A stretch of 64,000 nucleotides of DNA. It comes from Betaproteobacteria bacterium. GTDB lineage: Bacteria; Pseudomonadota; Gammaproteobacteria; Burkholderiales; SG8-41. The stretch lies in assembly GCA_028292435.1 (NCBI GenBank), contig JAQGMI010000125.1, positions 1 through 64,000 on the forward strand, in the 5' to 3' direction. The position numbers and the translations under genes were made by a program. Positions 44,844 through 53,593 of the stretch are shown here, piece by piece. The notes under the pieces are model-generated. The model saw only the letters and a list, made by a program, of their open reading frames with translations. It was not told where the DNA came from and made no database searches. Positions within the stretch are counted from its first letter, which is position 1; the number at the start of each line of letters is the position of its first letter.

Positions 44844-45815
44844 TTGAAACATCGAACACGCGCGGTATTGGCCGTCACTCTGCTTGCGGCGATTGCGACG
44901 ATTGCAACGTCGGCATTCGCGCAGACCTATCCCGCCAAGACCATCCGCTACATCATCGCGTTTCCGCCAGGCGGCTCGAACGACATCCTTGCCCGCATCA
45001 TTGGCGCGCGCATGACCGAAGCGATGGGGCAGACGGTGATTATCGATAACCGTCCGGGCGGCGGCGCCAACATCGGCGTCGAGGCGATCGCACGCGCGCC
45101 CGCGGATGGCTACACGATTGGCAACATCAGCGCGACGCACACGATCAACGCAACCCTTTATCAAAAGCTCGGCTACGACATCCTCAAGGATTTCACGCCG
45201 ATCACGCGGGTGGCGGAAATTCCGGTGCTGATCGCGGCGCATCCTGTCGTACCGATTCGCGGACCGAAGGACCTCATCGCGCTTTCGCAAAAGCGCAAGC
45301 TCACGTACGGCTCGTCAGGCATCGGCACGCCCGGCCATCTCGTCGCGGAAATGCTGCGCAGCTACGGCGCGCGCGACCTTCAGCACGTGCCATACAAAGG
45401 CGGGGGACCCGCGGCCATCGACTTGATCGCCGGCAACATCGAGCTTCTGTTCAACAACATGCCCGAGATCGTGCCGTTCGTGAAAGCCGGCAAGATGCGT
45501 GCGATCGCGGTGACGAGCGCAAAACGCGATCCCGTACTGCCTGACACGGTGTCGATGCTCGAAGCAGGCTTTCCCGGCTTCGAGCTCGGCAACTGGGTCG
45601 CGATCGTCGGCCCCGCCGGCATGCCCAAAGAGGCAGTCGCCCGTTTGAATACAGAGATCGTCAAGATACTCCGCGAACCGGCAACGCGCGAAAAAATTGC
45701 GGTGCAGGGTTTCAACATCATCACGAGCACGCCGGAAGAACTTGCTGCGTACATTCGTACTGAGCACGAAAAGTGGGGAAAACTCGTCAAGGTGTCGGGG
45801 GCGAAAGTCGAATGA
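44844..45815 (+). CDS. Bug/TctC periplasmic binding protein 7
   Basis: The start is TTG at 44844, supported by AAGGAGG a few bases upstream; no ATG is in a sensible place. The product is 323 residues with a signal peptide cut near AFAQ. Motifs: YPAKTIRYIIAFPPGGSNDI, IDNRPGGGANIG, ADGYTIGNIS and QHVPYKGGGPAAIDLI. It follows the aldolase gene and its stop overlaps a possible Bug 8 start. Confidence 0.9.
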   Translation: MKHRTRAVLAVTLLAAIATIATSAFAQTYPAKTIRYIIAFPPGGSNDILARIIGARMTEAMGQTVIIDNRPGGGANIGVEAIARAPADGYTIGNISATHTINATLYQKLGYDILKDFTPITRVAEIPVLIAAHPVVPIRGPKDLIALSQKRKLTYGSSGIGTPGHLVAEMLRSYGARDLQHVPYKGGGPAAIDLIAGNIELLFNNMPEIVPFVKAGKMRAIAVTSAKRDPVLPDTVSMLEAGFPGFELGNWVAIVGPAGMPKEAVARLNTEIVKILREPATREKIAVQGFNIITSTPEELAAYIRTEHEKWGKLVKVSGAKVE

Positions 45816-45847
45816 CAGCTTTAACCGCATGCTTTGATTTAAAGAAA

Positions 45848-46804
45848 ATGAAAACCTCAACTGTCAGCGCGCTCATCATCCTGAGCTTTTCCAGCGCCGT
45901 CTCCGCCGCCGACTTTCCAACCCGCCCCATTCGCATGCTCGCGGGCTTCAGCGCCGGTGGCGGCTCGGATCTCGCGGCGCGCACCGTCGCGCAGAAAATG
46001 TCCGAAGCACTCGGGCAGAGTGTCGTTGTCGACAATCGCACCGGCGCTACCGGCGCGATTGCGGCAGAGATGCTGGCGAAAGCGAATCCCGACGGCTATA
46101 CGCTGATGATGCTTGCGGTCGCACAGTTGTCCAATACCGCGTTCGATGCAAAGCTGCCGTTCGATGTCGTGCGCGATTTTGCGGGGGTCAGTCTGGTGTC
46201 GCGCAATCCGTATGTTGTGGCAGTCACGCCCAACCTGCCTGCGCGCACCGTGCGCGAGTTCATCGATCTCGCCAAAGCGCAGCCCGGAAGATTGCTTTAC
46301 GGTTCCACCGGCATCGGCGGTTCCAATCATCTCGTCACGGAAGTTTTCTGCTCGGCAGCAGGGATAAAGCTCTCGCACGTTCCCTATAAAGGACCGCCGC
46401 AAGCCCTGGCGGATGCCGCGAGCGGCCAAGTGCAAGTCGTGTTTGCCAGCATCACCTCGGGCATGCCGCTCGCGCGCGCTGGCAAGGTGCGCGCGCTCGC
46501 CGTGACTTCGCTCAAGCGCTCGCAGGCCGCGCCCGACGTGCCGGCAATTGCCGAGACGCTGCCCGGCTATGAAACCATCGGCTGGTACGGTGTTGTCGCG
46601 CCCAAGGCGACGCCGGCGGTGCTCGTGCAGCGCTTGAGTGAAGTGATCGCGCGTGGCTTGCAGGCGCCTGAAGTGAAGGAGCGTCTCGCCGCCGACGGTT
46701 CCGAAGCCGTGGGCAGCACGCCTGCCGAACTCGATCGCCATATGGCCGCCGAGGTGGCGCGTTTCCGGCAAGTGATCAAGGAGGCAGGGATACGCCGCGA
46801 GTAA
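45848..46804 (+). CDS. Bug/TctC periplasmic binding protein 8
   Basis: I chose ATG 45848 (MKTSTVSALIILSFSSAVSA), which gives a clean signal peptide and 318 residues. An upstream ATG at 45812 overlaps the Bug 7 stop (ATGA) and would add 12 residues; it cannot be excluded. Motifs: FPTRPIRMLAGFSAGGGSDL, VDNRTGATGAIA, PDGYTLMMLA and SHVPYKGPPQALADAAS. Convergent with Bug 9. Confidence 0.9.
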   Translation: MKTSTVSALIILSFSSAVSAADFPTRPIRMLAGFSAGGGSDLAARTVAQKMSEALGQSVVVDNRTGATGAIAAEMLAKANPDGYTLMMLAVAQLSNTAFDAKLPFDVVRDFAGVSLVSRNPYVVAVTPNLPARTVREFIDLAKAQPGRLLYGSTGIGGSNHLVTEVFCSAAGIKLSHVPYKGPPQALADAASGQVQVVFASITSGMPLARAGKVRALAVTSLKRSQAAPDVPAIAETLPGYETIGWYGVVAPKATPAVLVQRLSEVIARGLQAPEVKERLAADGSEAVGSTPAELDRHMAAEVARFRQVIKEAGIRRE

Positions 46805-46807
46805 CGC

Positions 46808-47785
46808 TCAATCCGCTTTGATTTTTATTTCCTGAATGACCTTGCGCCACTTCTCGATATCGCCTCTGACTTGAGCGGCGAATTCCTGCGGCGAATTGCC
46901 GATTGGATCAAAGCCCAGATCGAGCAGGCGCTCACGCACGTCCGGCAGCGCGAGCGCCTTCATAATTTCCCTGTGCAGGCGCGCAAACACCGGCTTCGAT
47001 ACGCCGGCCGGCAGGAATAGTCCCTGAAACGTATCGCCCGACATTCCCTGTATACCGAGCTCGCCCATCGCCGGCACCTCCGGGAGCGCGGCTGCGCGCT
47101 TGTCCGCGGTAACCGCAAGGCCGCGCAATTGTCCGGCCTTGATTTGCGGCGCGAAGCTCGGCAGCGACGCAAAACCGATCGGCACCTGTCCCGATACCAT
47201 CGCCTGCAGTTCAGGCCCGGCGCCATTGAACGGGATGTGACTCAGATCAAGCTTGAATGCGAGTCGGAACATTTCGCCGGAGAGGTGTGGTGTCGTGCCG
47301 GTGCCGGTCGATGCGTAGTTGTGCTTGCCCGGTTGCGATTGCACGAGCTGGATCAGCTCTCTCACGCCCTTTGCCGGAAACGCAGGATGCACAGCGAGAA
47401 TATTCGGCGAGCTGCCGACGCAGGTGACCGGCTGGAAATCACGGTACGGGTCCCATTGGATTTTCGAATAGAGCGAAGGATTCACCGCGAACGCGGAACT
47501 CGCGATCAGCAACGTGTAGCCATCGGCCTGCGACTTCGCGGCCACGTTGATGCCGATGTTGGCGCCGGCGCCGGCGCGATTTTCCACGACGACGGTCTGG
47601 CCCATGCTCTCGCTCAACTTCTGGGCAAGCATGCGCCCGACGACGTCGGATGCGCCACCGGGCGCGAATGGCACGACGATGCGCAGCGGATGCGTTGGAT
47701 AAGCCGGTTCTGCAGCGGATAGCGGCGTGAGTATGCCCATCGTCAGGAGAACAGCGGACAGCACGCGAGTGATGAACGATTTCAT
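46808..47785 (-). CDS. Bug/TctC periplasmic binding protein 9
   Basis: The ATG ending at 47785 has GGAGGAGCGCTC just upstream and begins MKSFITRVLSAVLLTMGILT, a good signal peptide; the product is 325 residues. The frame is open for another 60 codons upstream but without a ribosome-binding site. Motifs: YPTHPLRIVVPFAPGGASDV, VENRAGAGANIG, ADGYTLLIAS. The usual VPYKG is SHIPFNGAGPELQAMVS. It is transcribed alone, divergent from Bug 10. Confidence 0.91.
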   Translation of the reverse strand: MKSFITRVLSAVLLTMGILTPLSAAEPAYPTHPLRIVVPFAPGGASDVVGRMLAQKLSESMGQTVVVENRAGAGANIGINVAAKSQADGYTLLIASSAFAVNPSLYSKIQWDPYRDFQPVTCVGSSPNILAVHPAFPAKGVRELIQLVQSQPGKHNYASTGTGTTPHLSGEMFRLAFKLDLSHIPFNGAGPELQAMVSGQVPIGFASLPSFAPQIKAGQLRGLAVTADKRAAALPEVPAMGELGIQGMSGDTFQGLFLPAGVSKPVFARLHREIMKALALPDVRERLLDLGFDPIGNSPQEFAAQVRGDIEKWRKVIQEIKIKAD

Positions 47786-47856
47786 GAGCGCTCCTCCAGC
47801 TATGCAGATGGACAGATCGGGCTGTCTCGTGGTTGCCATCATAGCAGCGCGGCGAA

Positions 47857-47870
47857 CTATGTCATCATAG
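47857..47870. promoter_or_regulatory. Inverted repeat between divergent Bug 9 and Bug 10
   Basis: CTATG (47857-47861), TCAT, CATAG (47866-47870) is a perfect 5+4+5 palindrome; CATCATAG also occurs at 47837-47844. A symmetric site in the middle of the 131-nt divergent region could bind a repressor of both genes. No regulator gene is present in the neighbourhood. Confidence 0.35.
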
Positions 47871-47916
47871 TGAATAAGAGCGCCAGTTTCGATTTGGCGC
47901 ACGCGCTGGAGGAGAT

Positions 47917-48897
47917 ATGAAATCGCATGGCAATGCTTGTGCAGCCGCACTCGCGGCGGTCGCATTCGGCATCGGGATTCAAGCTGATTGCGCGGCGCAG
48001 CCGTATCCAGCCGGACCCATCCGCATGGTGGTGCCGTTCACGCCGGGCAGCGCAAGCGACATTCTCGCGCGCCTCATACAACCGAAACTGCTCGAAGCTT
48101 GGGGCCAGCAGATCGTTATCGACAATCGGCCGAGCGCAGGCGGCACCGTAGCAGGCACCATCGTCGCAGGCGCGGTGCCGGATGGCTACACGATGATGCT
48201 GACCTCGTCAGGCTTCGCCGGCAGCGCTGCCTTGTATGACAAACTGCCCTACGATTCGGTCAAGGATTTTTCCGGCATTACGCAGGTCGTAAGCACGCCG
48301 CTCGTGCTCGTGGTTGCCCCGGGTCTCGGTCCGAAAGCAACGAAAGAACTGATCGCGCTCGCGCAGCAGAAACCGGGGCAGCTCAATTTCAGCTCATCCG
48401 GCATCGGCAGCGGCACGCATTACGCGGGCGAACTCTTCAACCTCGCCGCCGGCATCAAGACTGTGCACGTGCCGTACCGCGGCACGCCCGAAGCGATCAA
48501 CGACGTGATCAGCGGCCGCATTCAGTACATGACCGCGCCGGTGCTCCCCGCCATGACGCTCGTCAAAAGCGGACGGTTGCTGGCGCTTGCAGTGACGACG
48601 CGCGAGCGCATGTCGCTGCTGCCGGACTTGCCGACGATCGCCGAAGCAGCGCTGCCGGGTTTCGAGTACGACGGCTGGTACGGTATTTTTACGCCGTCCA
48701 AAACGCCGCGCGCAATCGTCAACAAAATGTCAGTCGAAGTTGCGCGCATACTCAAGTTGCCCGACGTTGCCGAAAAAATTCTCGCCACCGGCGCAGTGCC
48801 GAAGTCATCGACGCCGCAGGCGTTCGACAAGCTGGTGCGCGAAGAAATCGTGATGCGCGGGAAAGTGTTTAAAGCAGCAGGCGTGAAGCCGGACTGA
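47917..48897 (+). CDS. Bug/TctC periplasmic binding protein 10
   Basis: A 326-residue precursor with TGGAGGAG upstream of its ATG. Signal peptide cut near CAAQ; YPAGPIRMVVPFTPGSASDI (PGS instead of PGG), IDNRPSAGGTVA, PDGYTMMLTS and VHVPYRGTPEAINDVIS. It is followed 94 nt later by Bug 11 on the same strand, with no enzyme gene between. Confidence 0.92.
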   Translation: MKSHGNACAAALAAVAFGIGIQADCAAQPYPAGPIRMVVPFTPGSASDILARLIQPKLLEAWGQQIVIDNRPSAGGTVAGTIVAGAVPDGYTMMLTSSGFAGSAALYDKLPYDSVKDFSGITQVVSTPLVLVVAPGLGPKATKELIALAQQKPGQLNFSSSGIGSGTHYAGELFNLAAGIKTVHVPYRGTPEAINDVISGRIQYMTAPVLPAMTLVKSGRLLALAVTTRERMSLLPDLPTIAEAALPGFEYDGWYGIFTPSKTPRAIVNKMSVEVARILKLPDVAEKILATGAVPKSSTPQAFDKLVREEIVMRGKVFKAAGVKPD

Positions 48898-48991
48898 GAA
48901 AGTTCGTATTCGCTCGCCCGACCCCCATCTCCGTCAAATTCGCTCGCTCGCGGAGCGTTCGCTTAAATCAAACCATTCAACAAAGATCGAA

Positions 48992-49945
48992 ATGAAATCA
49001 TTGATCGCCATCTCCTTGAGTCTCTCGTTTGCAGCACAAGCCGCCGATTTCCCGACCAAGCCTGCCCGTATCGTCGTGCCTATCGGCGCCGGCAGCAGCA
49101 TGGATATCGTCGGCCGCGTGCTTGCGCAGAAGCTCACCGAAGCCTGGGGACAAAGCGTCATCGTCGACAATCGCGCCGGCGCGGGCGGCAACATCGGCGC
49201 CGATCTCGTCGCGAAGTCCGCGCCAGACGGTTACACCATTTTGTTTGCATCCAGTTCGTTCTCGATCGCGCCTGCTTACTATCGAAAGCTGCCATACAAC
49301 GCGCTGCGCGATTTCGTTGCGGTCACTCAACTTTCGTCGCGCAACAACGTGACGACCGTGAGCCCGTCGTCGGGTGTCAGTTCGGTCAAAGAACTGATCG
49401 CACTCGCGAAAGCCAAACCCGGCCAACTGACGTTCGGCTCGGGCGGCGGCAGCGGCAGCTCCGACCAGATGGCAGGCGAACTTTTTAAATTGCTCGCCGG
49501 TGTCGATATCGTGCACGTGCCGTACAAGAGCGGCCCGCAAGCCATGAACGACCTGATCGGCGGACAGATGTCGGTTTATTTCGGCGGCATTCCCGTGCAA
49601 CTGCCGATGATCAAGGCGGGCAAGGTCAAGCCGCTCGGCACCAGCGGGCTCAAGCGCTCCTCTCAATTGCCGGATGTGCCGACGATGATGGAAGCGGGCG
49701 TGCCCGGTTATGAAATGGATGTGTGGTACGGATTGTTCGCACCGGCCGGCACGCCGAAAGCCATCGTCGACAAAATCGCCGCTGAATCAATTCGCATCAT
49801 GCAGGCGCCCGACATGCGCGAGCGCTGGGCTTCTGTCGGCGTCGAACCCGCCGGCACCGCGTCGGCTGAATTCAGCGCGCGCTTCAAGGAAGAAATCGGC
49901 AAGTGGGCGAAAGTCGTCAACTCGGCGAAGCTGGCGCCTGATTGA
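48992..49945 (+). CDS. Bug/TctC periplasmic binding protein 11
   Basis: A 317-residue precursor (MKSLIAISLSLSFAAQAADF, cut near QAA). Motifs: FPTKPARIVVPIGAGSSMDI, VDNRAGAGGNIG, PDGYTILFAS and VHVPYKSGPQAMNDLIG; the phosphate-loop-like PGG is AGS. The 94-nt space before it contains repeated TTCGCTCG and no clear promoter. The cupin gene follows after 88 nt. Confidence 0.92.
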   Translation: MKSLIAISLSLSFAAQAADFPTKPARIVVPIGAGSSMDIVGRVLAQKLTEAWGQSVIVDNRAGAGGNIGADLVAKSAPDGYTILFASSSFSIAPAYYRKLPYNALRDFVAVTQLSSRNNVTTVSPSSGVSSVKELIALAKAKPGQLTFGSGGGSGSSDQMAGELFKLLAGVDIVHVPYKSGPQAMNDLIGGQMSVYFGGIPVQLPMIKAGKVKPLGTSGLKRSSQLPDVPTMMEAGVPGYEMDVWYGLFAPAGTPKAIVDKIAAESIRIMQAPDMRERWASVGVEPAGTASAEFSARFKEEIGKWAKVVNSAKLAPD

Positions 49946-50033
49946 TCTCCGGTAAAGTAGCCGCCGGTGCAATCAGCGTCGCGAATCTCGGCGCGCGCCG
50001 TTCTATATTGAATCTGCAATCAGGAGGTGTGCA

Positions 50034-50498
50034 ATGGAAGTTAAATCGACGTTAACCGTGATCAACCAAACCGATTGTCCCGGCCGCCGCGGCGTGACCG
50101 ACGGGCAAACGTATCAGCGCATGATCGGCTGGCCGGAAATCAAAGAAACGGACCGCGTGCGGCTCGGCCGGGCAACCTACAAGCCCGGCACTTACGAGCA
50201 ATTGCACTGGCATCCGATTGAAGCGTGTTACTACGTTATTTCCGGCCATGCGACCGTGCGCAACTTCGAAGGCAAGGAATTCGACGTCGGCCCCGGCTCG
50301 ATGATTTATGCGCCGGCAGGCATCGCGGGTGCGCACGAATGGGAAGTAAAAGAGTCGCTCGAGCTGCTCGACATCCGCGCGACGACCGAAACCAATCGCA
50401 AGATTCAATACACCGTGGACAAGGAAACCAAGCGGTCGTACATCGATCTGGAGGATCTCGCGTACCGCGATGCAATCAGCTTTAAATCTCATTACTAG
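50034..50498 (+). CDS. Cupin-domain protein
   Basis: A 154-residue single-domain cupin, cytoplasmic. The metal-site motifs are LHWHPIEACYYVISG (His58, His60, Glu63) and PAGIAGAHEW (His101). Such proteins are often dioxygenases, isomerases or lyases, but the activity cannot be told from sequence. AGGAGG precedes the ATG. It opens an operon of five genes that ends with a 2-hydroxyacid dehydrogenase. Confidence 0.87.
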   Translation: MEVKSTLTVINQTDCPGRRGVTDGQTYQRMIGWPEIKETDRVRLGRATYKPGTYEQLHWHPIEACYYVISGHATVRNFEGKEFDVGPGSMIYAPAGIAGAHEWEVKESLELLDIRATTETNRKIQYTVDKETKRSYIDLEDLAYRDAISFKSHY

Positions 50499-50514
50499 AA
50501 CTGGGTGCCTATTC

Positions 50515-51483
50515 ATGCAAATCCGGCCAGGCAAGTTGTTCGGCGTACTGACCGCCGCGCTCATTGCGACCACACTGCACGCGCAGCCATATCCCAATAA
50601 AACCGTCCGCATGATCATGCCGTTCCCGCCCGGCGGGCCGACCGATATCGTCGGCCGTCTCGTCGCGGCGAAGCTGTCAGAGCAGATCGGCCAGCCCGTC
50701 GTTGCGGACAGCCGCCCCGGTGCAAGCGGCAACGTCGGCCTCGAGATCGCGGCAAAATCGGCGCCCGACGGTTATACGATTGTGCTGAGTTCGCCGGTGA
50801 TCGCGCTGAGCCCGCTGCTGTACGGCAAGCTCAACTACGATCCGTGGAAAGATCTCGCGCCCATTGCACTGGTAGGTGCGGTGCGCAACGTGTTCGTCAT
50901 TCATCCATCCGTGCCGGCGAAAACGCTCAAGGAATTTATTCGGATCGCGCGCAGCAATCCAGGCAAGTTGAATTACGGCTCGGGCGGCATCGGCACCACG
51001 ACGCATCTCGCGCCGGAGCTTTTAAAGAGCCTAGAAAAACTGAACATCGTGCATGTGCCGTATAAAGGCTCGGGGCTCGCGCTGATCGGACTTGCCAGCG
51101 GCCAGGTCGACATGGAAGTGCTCGCGGTGCCGGCGGCGCTTTCACAAATTCAGTCGGGCCGCGTGCGCGCGCTCGCAGTGCTTTCGCCAGCGCGCCAGAA
51201 AGATCTGCCCAACGTGCCGACCGCGCGCGAGCAGGGGTTCGAGAATTTCGACATCAGCGTGTGGTACGGCATTCTCGCGCCGACCGGCACGCCGCGCGAC
51301 ATCATCACGCGCCTAAACACTGAACTCGTCAAAGCCGTGAGTGCGCCCGACATGCAGCCGCGTCTTGCCCAAGCCGGCGTCGAGCCGCTGACCAGCACGC
51401 CCGACGAGTTCGGCAAGTTCATCCAGAGCGAAGCGGCGCGCTTCGATAAGGTAATCAAGGAAGCAGGGATTAAAGGAGAATGA
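50515..51483 (+). CDS. Bug/TctC periplasmic binding protein 12
   Basis: From ATG 50515 (MQIRPGKLFGVLTAALIATT), 16 nt after the cupin stop, the product is 322 residues with a cut near LHAQ. Motifs: YPNKTVRMIMPFPPGGPTDI, ADSRPGASGNVG, PDGYTIVLSS and VHVPYKGSGLALIGLAS. Its stop overlaps the next start (ATGA), so it belongs firmly to the cupin-dehydrogenase-amidohydrolase operon. Confidence 0.92.
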   Translation: MQIRPGKLFGVLTAALIATTLHAQPYPNKTVRMIMPFPPGGPTDIVGRLVAAKLSEQIGQPVVADSRPGASGNVGLEIAAKSAPDGYTIVLSSPVIALSPLLYGKLNYDPWKDLAPIALVGAVRNVFVIHPSVPAKTLKEFIRIARSNPGKLNYGSGGIGTTTHLAPELLKSLEKLNIVHVPYKGSGLALIGLASGQVDMEVLAVPAALSQIQSGRVRALAVLSPARQKDLPNVPTAREQGFENFDISVWYGILAPTGTPRDIITRLNTELVKAVSAPDMQPRLAQAGVEPLTSTPDEFGKFIQSEAARFDKVIKEAGIKGE

Positions 51484-52574
51484 ACAAAGTGCAAGCGGAT
51501 ATCATGCTGCCCACCGACGCAATTCGCGAGTGGGTCTATAACTTATGGCTTGCTGCGGGAAGTTCCACGCAGGAGGCGCGTCTCACCGCCGATCATCTGG
51601 TTGGCGCCAATTTAGCCGGGCACGATTCGCACGGCGTGGGAATGGTGGCGCCCTATGTGCGTTCGCTAAAGGCTGGCGAACTGCAGCTCAACCAGAAGTT
51701 ATCGGTCGTCACCGATGCCGATACGTTGCTGGTGGTCGACGGTAATCGCGGCATCGGCCAGTCGATTGCGTTCCAGATGATGGAGCTCGCCATCGAGCGC
51801 GCACGCCGCCAGGGTGTCGTCATCGTGGGTCTGCGCAACACGCATCACATCGGCCGCGTGGGCCACTGGGCCGAGCAGGCGATTGCCGCCGGTCTCGCCT
51901 CGATTCATTTCACGAACGTAGTGAGCCGCCCGCTGGTCGCGCCGCACGGCGGCAGCCAGGGCCGCTTCGGTACTAATCCGCTCACGGTTGGCCTGCCGCG
52001 ACGCAATGGGCCGCCGATCCTGCTCGATTTTGCAACGAGTGCTATTGCCGTCGGCAAAGTGCGCGTCGCTTATAACAAGCAGGGCCAGGTCCAAAGCGGC
52101 GTCCTGATCGATAACGAGGGCACGCCAACGACCAATCCCGCCGTTATGTATGAAGATCCGATAGGTGCATTGCTGACTGCGGCCGGCCACAAGGGCTACG
52201 CGCTGGCCATGGTTTGCGATCTCCTCGGCAGCGCACTGTTTGGCGGCAATACGCCGCACCCCGACCGCTTGCGTATCCCGGGCCTTTACAACAATACGCT
52301 CGCGATCGTGTTTGACCCCGCGCGTTTTGGCGAGGGCGCGCATTTCGAACAGGAGACAAGCGCGTTCATTGAATACGTGCAGTCCGCGAAACGCAGCGAT
52401 CCGAAAAATCCGATCGAGGTTCCCGGCGATGCCGAGCGGCGGTACCGGGTACTGCGCGCGAAAGCGTTGCCGGTCGATGCCGGCACATTGCGCACGCTGG
52501 ACGAGGCGGCGACAAACATCAACGCGATGCGCGGCACCTCGCTTCCGCCGGCGTCATCGCTGGTCGCGAGGTAG
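51480..52574 (+). CDS. Ldh family oxidoreductase (malate/L-lactate dehydrogenase type 2)
   Basis: NAD(P)-dependent dehydrogenase of the LDH2/MDH2 family (ComC, AllD, YlbC-type), which oxidises 2-hydroxy acids or reduces the keto acids. The 364-residue product has NLAGHDSHGVGMVAPYVRS with the family His, LRNTHHIGRVGHWAEQAIA, FGTNPLTVGLPR, LLDFATSAIAVGKV and HKGYALAMVCDLL. Coupled to Bug 12 by ATGA with AGGAGA just upstream. Substrate inferred only as an organic acid from the operon. Confidence 0.9.
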   Translation: MNKVQADIMLPTDAIREWVYNLWLAAGSSTQEARLTADHLVGANLAGHDSHGVGMVAPYVRSLKAGELQLNQKLSVVTDADTLLVVDGNRGIGQSIAFQMMELAIERARRQGVVIVGLRNTHHIGRVGHWAEQAIAAGLASIHFTNVVSRPLVAPHGGSQGRFGTNPLTVGLPRRNGPPILLDFATSAIAVGKVRVAYNKQGQVQSGVLIDNEGTPTTNPAVMYEDPIGALLTAAGHKGYALAMVCDLLGSALFGGNTPHPDRLRIPGLYNNTLAIVFDPARFGEGAHFEQETSAFIEYVQSAKRSDPKNPIEVPGDAERRYRVLRAKALPVDAGTLRTLDEAATNINAMRGTSLPPASSLVAR

Positions 52575-52578
52575 TCGC

Positions 52579-53589
52579 ATGACAAAAAAAGTGAAACGAA
52601 TCGACGTTCATTCGCACGTTCTCCCGCGCGAACTGATCGAACTCATACGCAAGAACCCGCGTGACTACCTGATGCGCATCGAAGGCACGGGAGACGCCGA
52701 GAAATTCGTGCGCGACGACAAGCATGGTACGCCGATCTACGCGGAGTTCTTCGACGCCGACGCCAAAGTCGAAGGCATGGACCGCAAGGGTATAGATGTT
52801 TCGGTCATTTCAGTGACGCCGGTCGTATTCTTCTACTGGCTCGGCGCTGAGGCGGGGCTTGCCGCGTGCCGCGTGATGAACGACGGCATTGCGAAGATGG
52901 TCGCCGCGCGCCCCGATCGGTTGCGCGGCATGGCGACGCTGCCGCTGCAGGATGCGGACGCGTCGATTGCGGAACTCGAGCGCGTCGTGAAAGAGCACGG
53001 ATTTCGTTCGATCGAATTGGGCTGCCGCGTCCAGGGTGAGCTGCTTGCCGATCCGAAGTTTCGACCGGTGCTGAAGCGCGCGCACGAGCTCGGCGTCTTC
53101 ATCTTCGCGCATCCGTACATTGCCGGCGAAGTGCCGTCCGATCTCAACTGCTACTACCTCGGCAACACCGCTGCCATGCCGTTCGACACGGCATTGATGG
53201 CATCGCACCTGATGTTCAGCGGCGCACTCGACGAGATGCCGAACCTCAAGCTGATTCTCGCGCACGGCGGCGGCCATCTGCCGTACCAGATCGGGCGCCT
53301 CGCGCACGGCTACAAAGTGCGCAAGGAAGCGCGTGCGCATACCAAGCATTCACCGCTGGAATTGCTGCGGCGATTTTATTTCGATGCGCTCACGCACGAC
53401 CCCGACGCGCTGCGTTACCTCATCAACAAGGTCGGCGCCGACCGCGTGACCATCGGCACCGATGCGCCGTTCGATATGGCGGAAAACGATCCGATTGCTA
53501 TGATAAACGCCGTCAAAGAATTGACCGAAGACCAGCGCAATCAGATCTTCGGTCTCAACGCGCTTGAATTGCTTGGCGAGAAACCGTAA
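52579..53589 (+). CDS. Amidohydrolase-2 family protein (ACMSD-like)
   Basis: Metal-dependent hydrolase or decarboxylase of the aminocarboxymuconate-semialdehyde decarboxylase group, 336 residues. The first metal site is IDVHSHVLP (His11, His13); further ligands are His178 (FIFAHPYIAG), His229 (LILAHGGGHLPYQIGR) and Asp295 (IGTDAPFDM). This set fits decarboxylation of an aromatic or unsaturated acid. The start ATG at 52579 lies 4 nt after the dehydrogenase; the frame is open upstream but overlaps that gene. Confidence 0.9.
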   Translation: MTKKVKRIDVHSHVLPRELIELIRKNPRDYLMRIEGTGDAEKFVRDDKHGTPIYAEFFDADAKVEGMDRKGIDVSVISVTPVVFFYWLGAEAGLAACRVMNDGIAKMVAARPDRLRGMATLPLQDADASIAELERVVKEHGFRSIELGCRVQGELLADPKFRPVLKRAHELGVFIFAHPYIAGEVPSDLNCYYLGNTAAMPFDTALMASHLMFSGALDEMPNLKLILAHGGGHLPYQIGRLAHGYKVRKEARAHTKHSPLELLRRFYFDALTHDPDALRYLINKVGADRVTIGTDAPFDMAENDPIAMINAVKELTEDQRNQIFGLNALELLGEKP

Positions 53590-53593
53590 TTCG

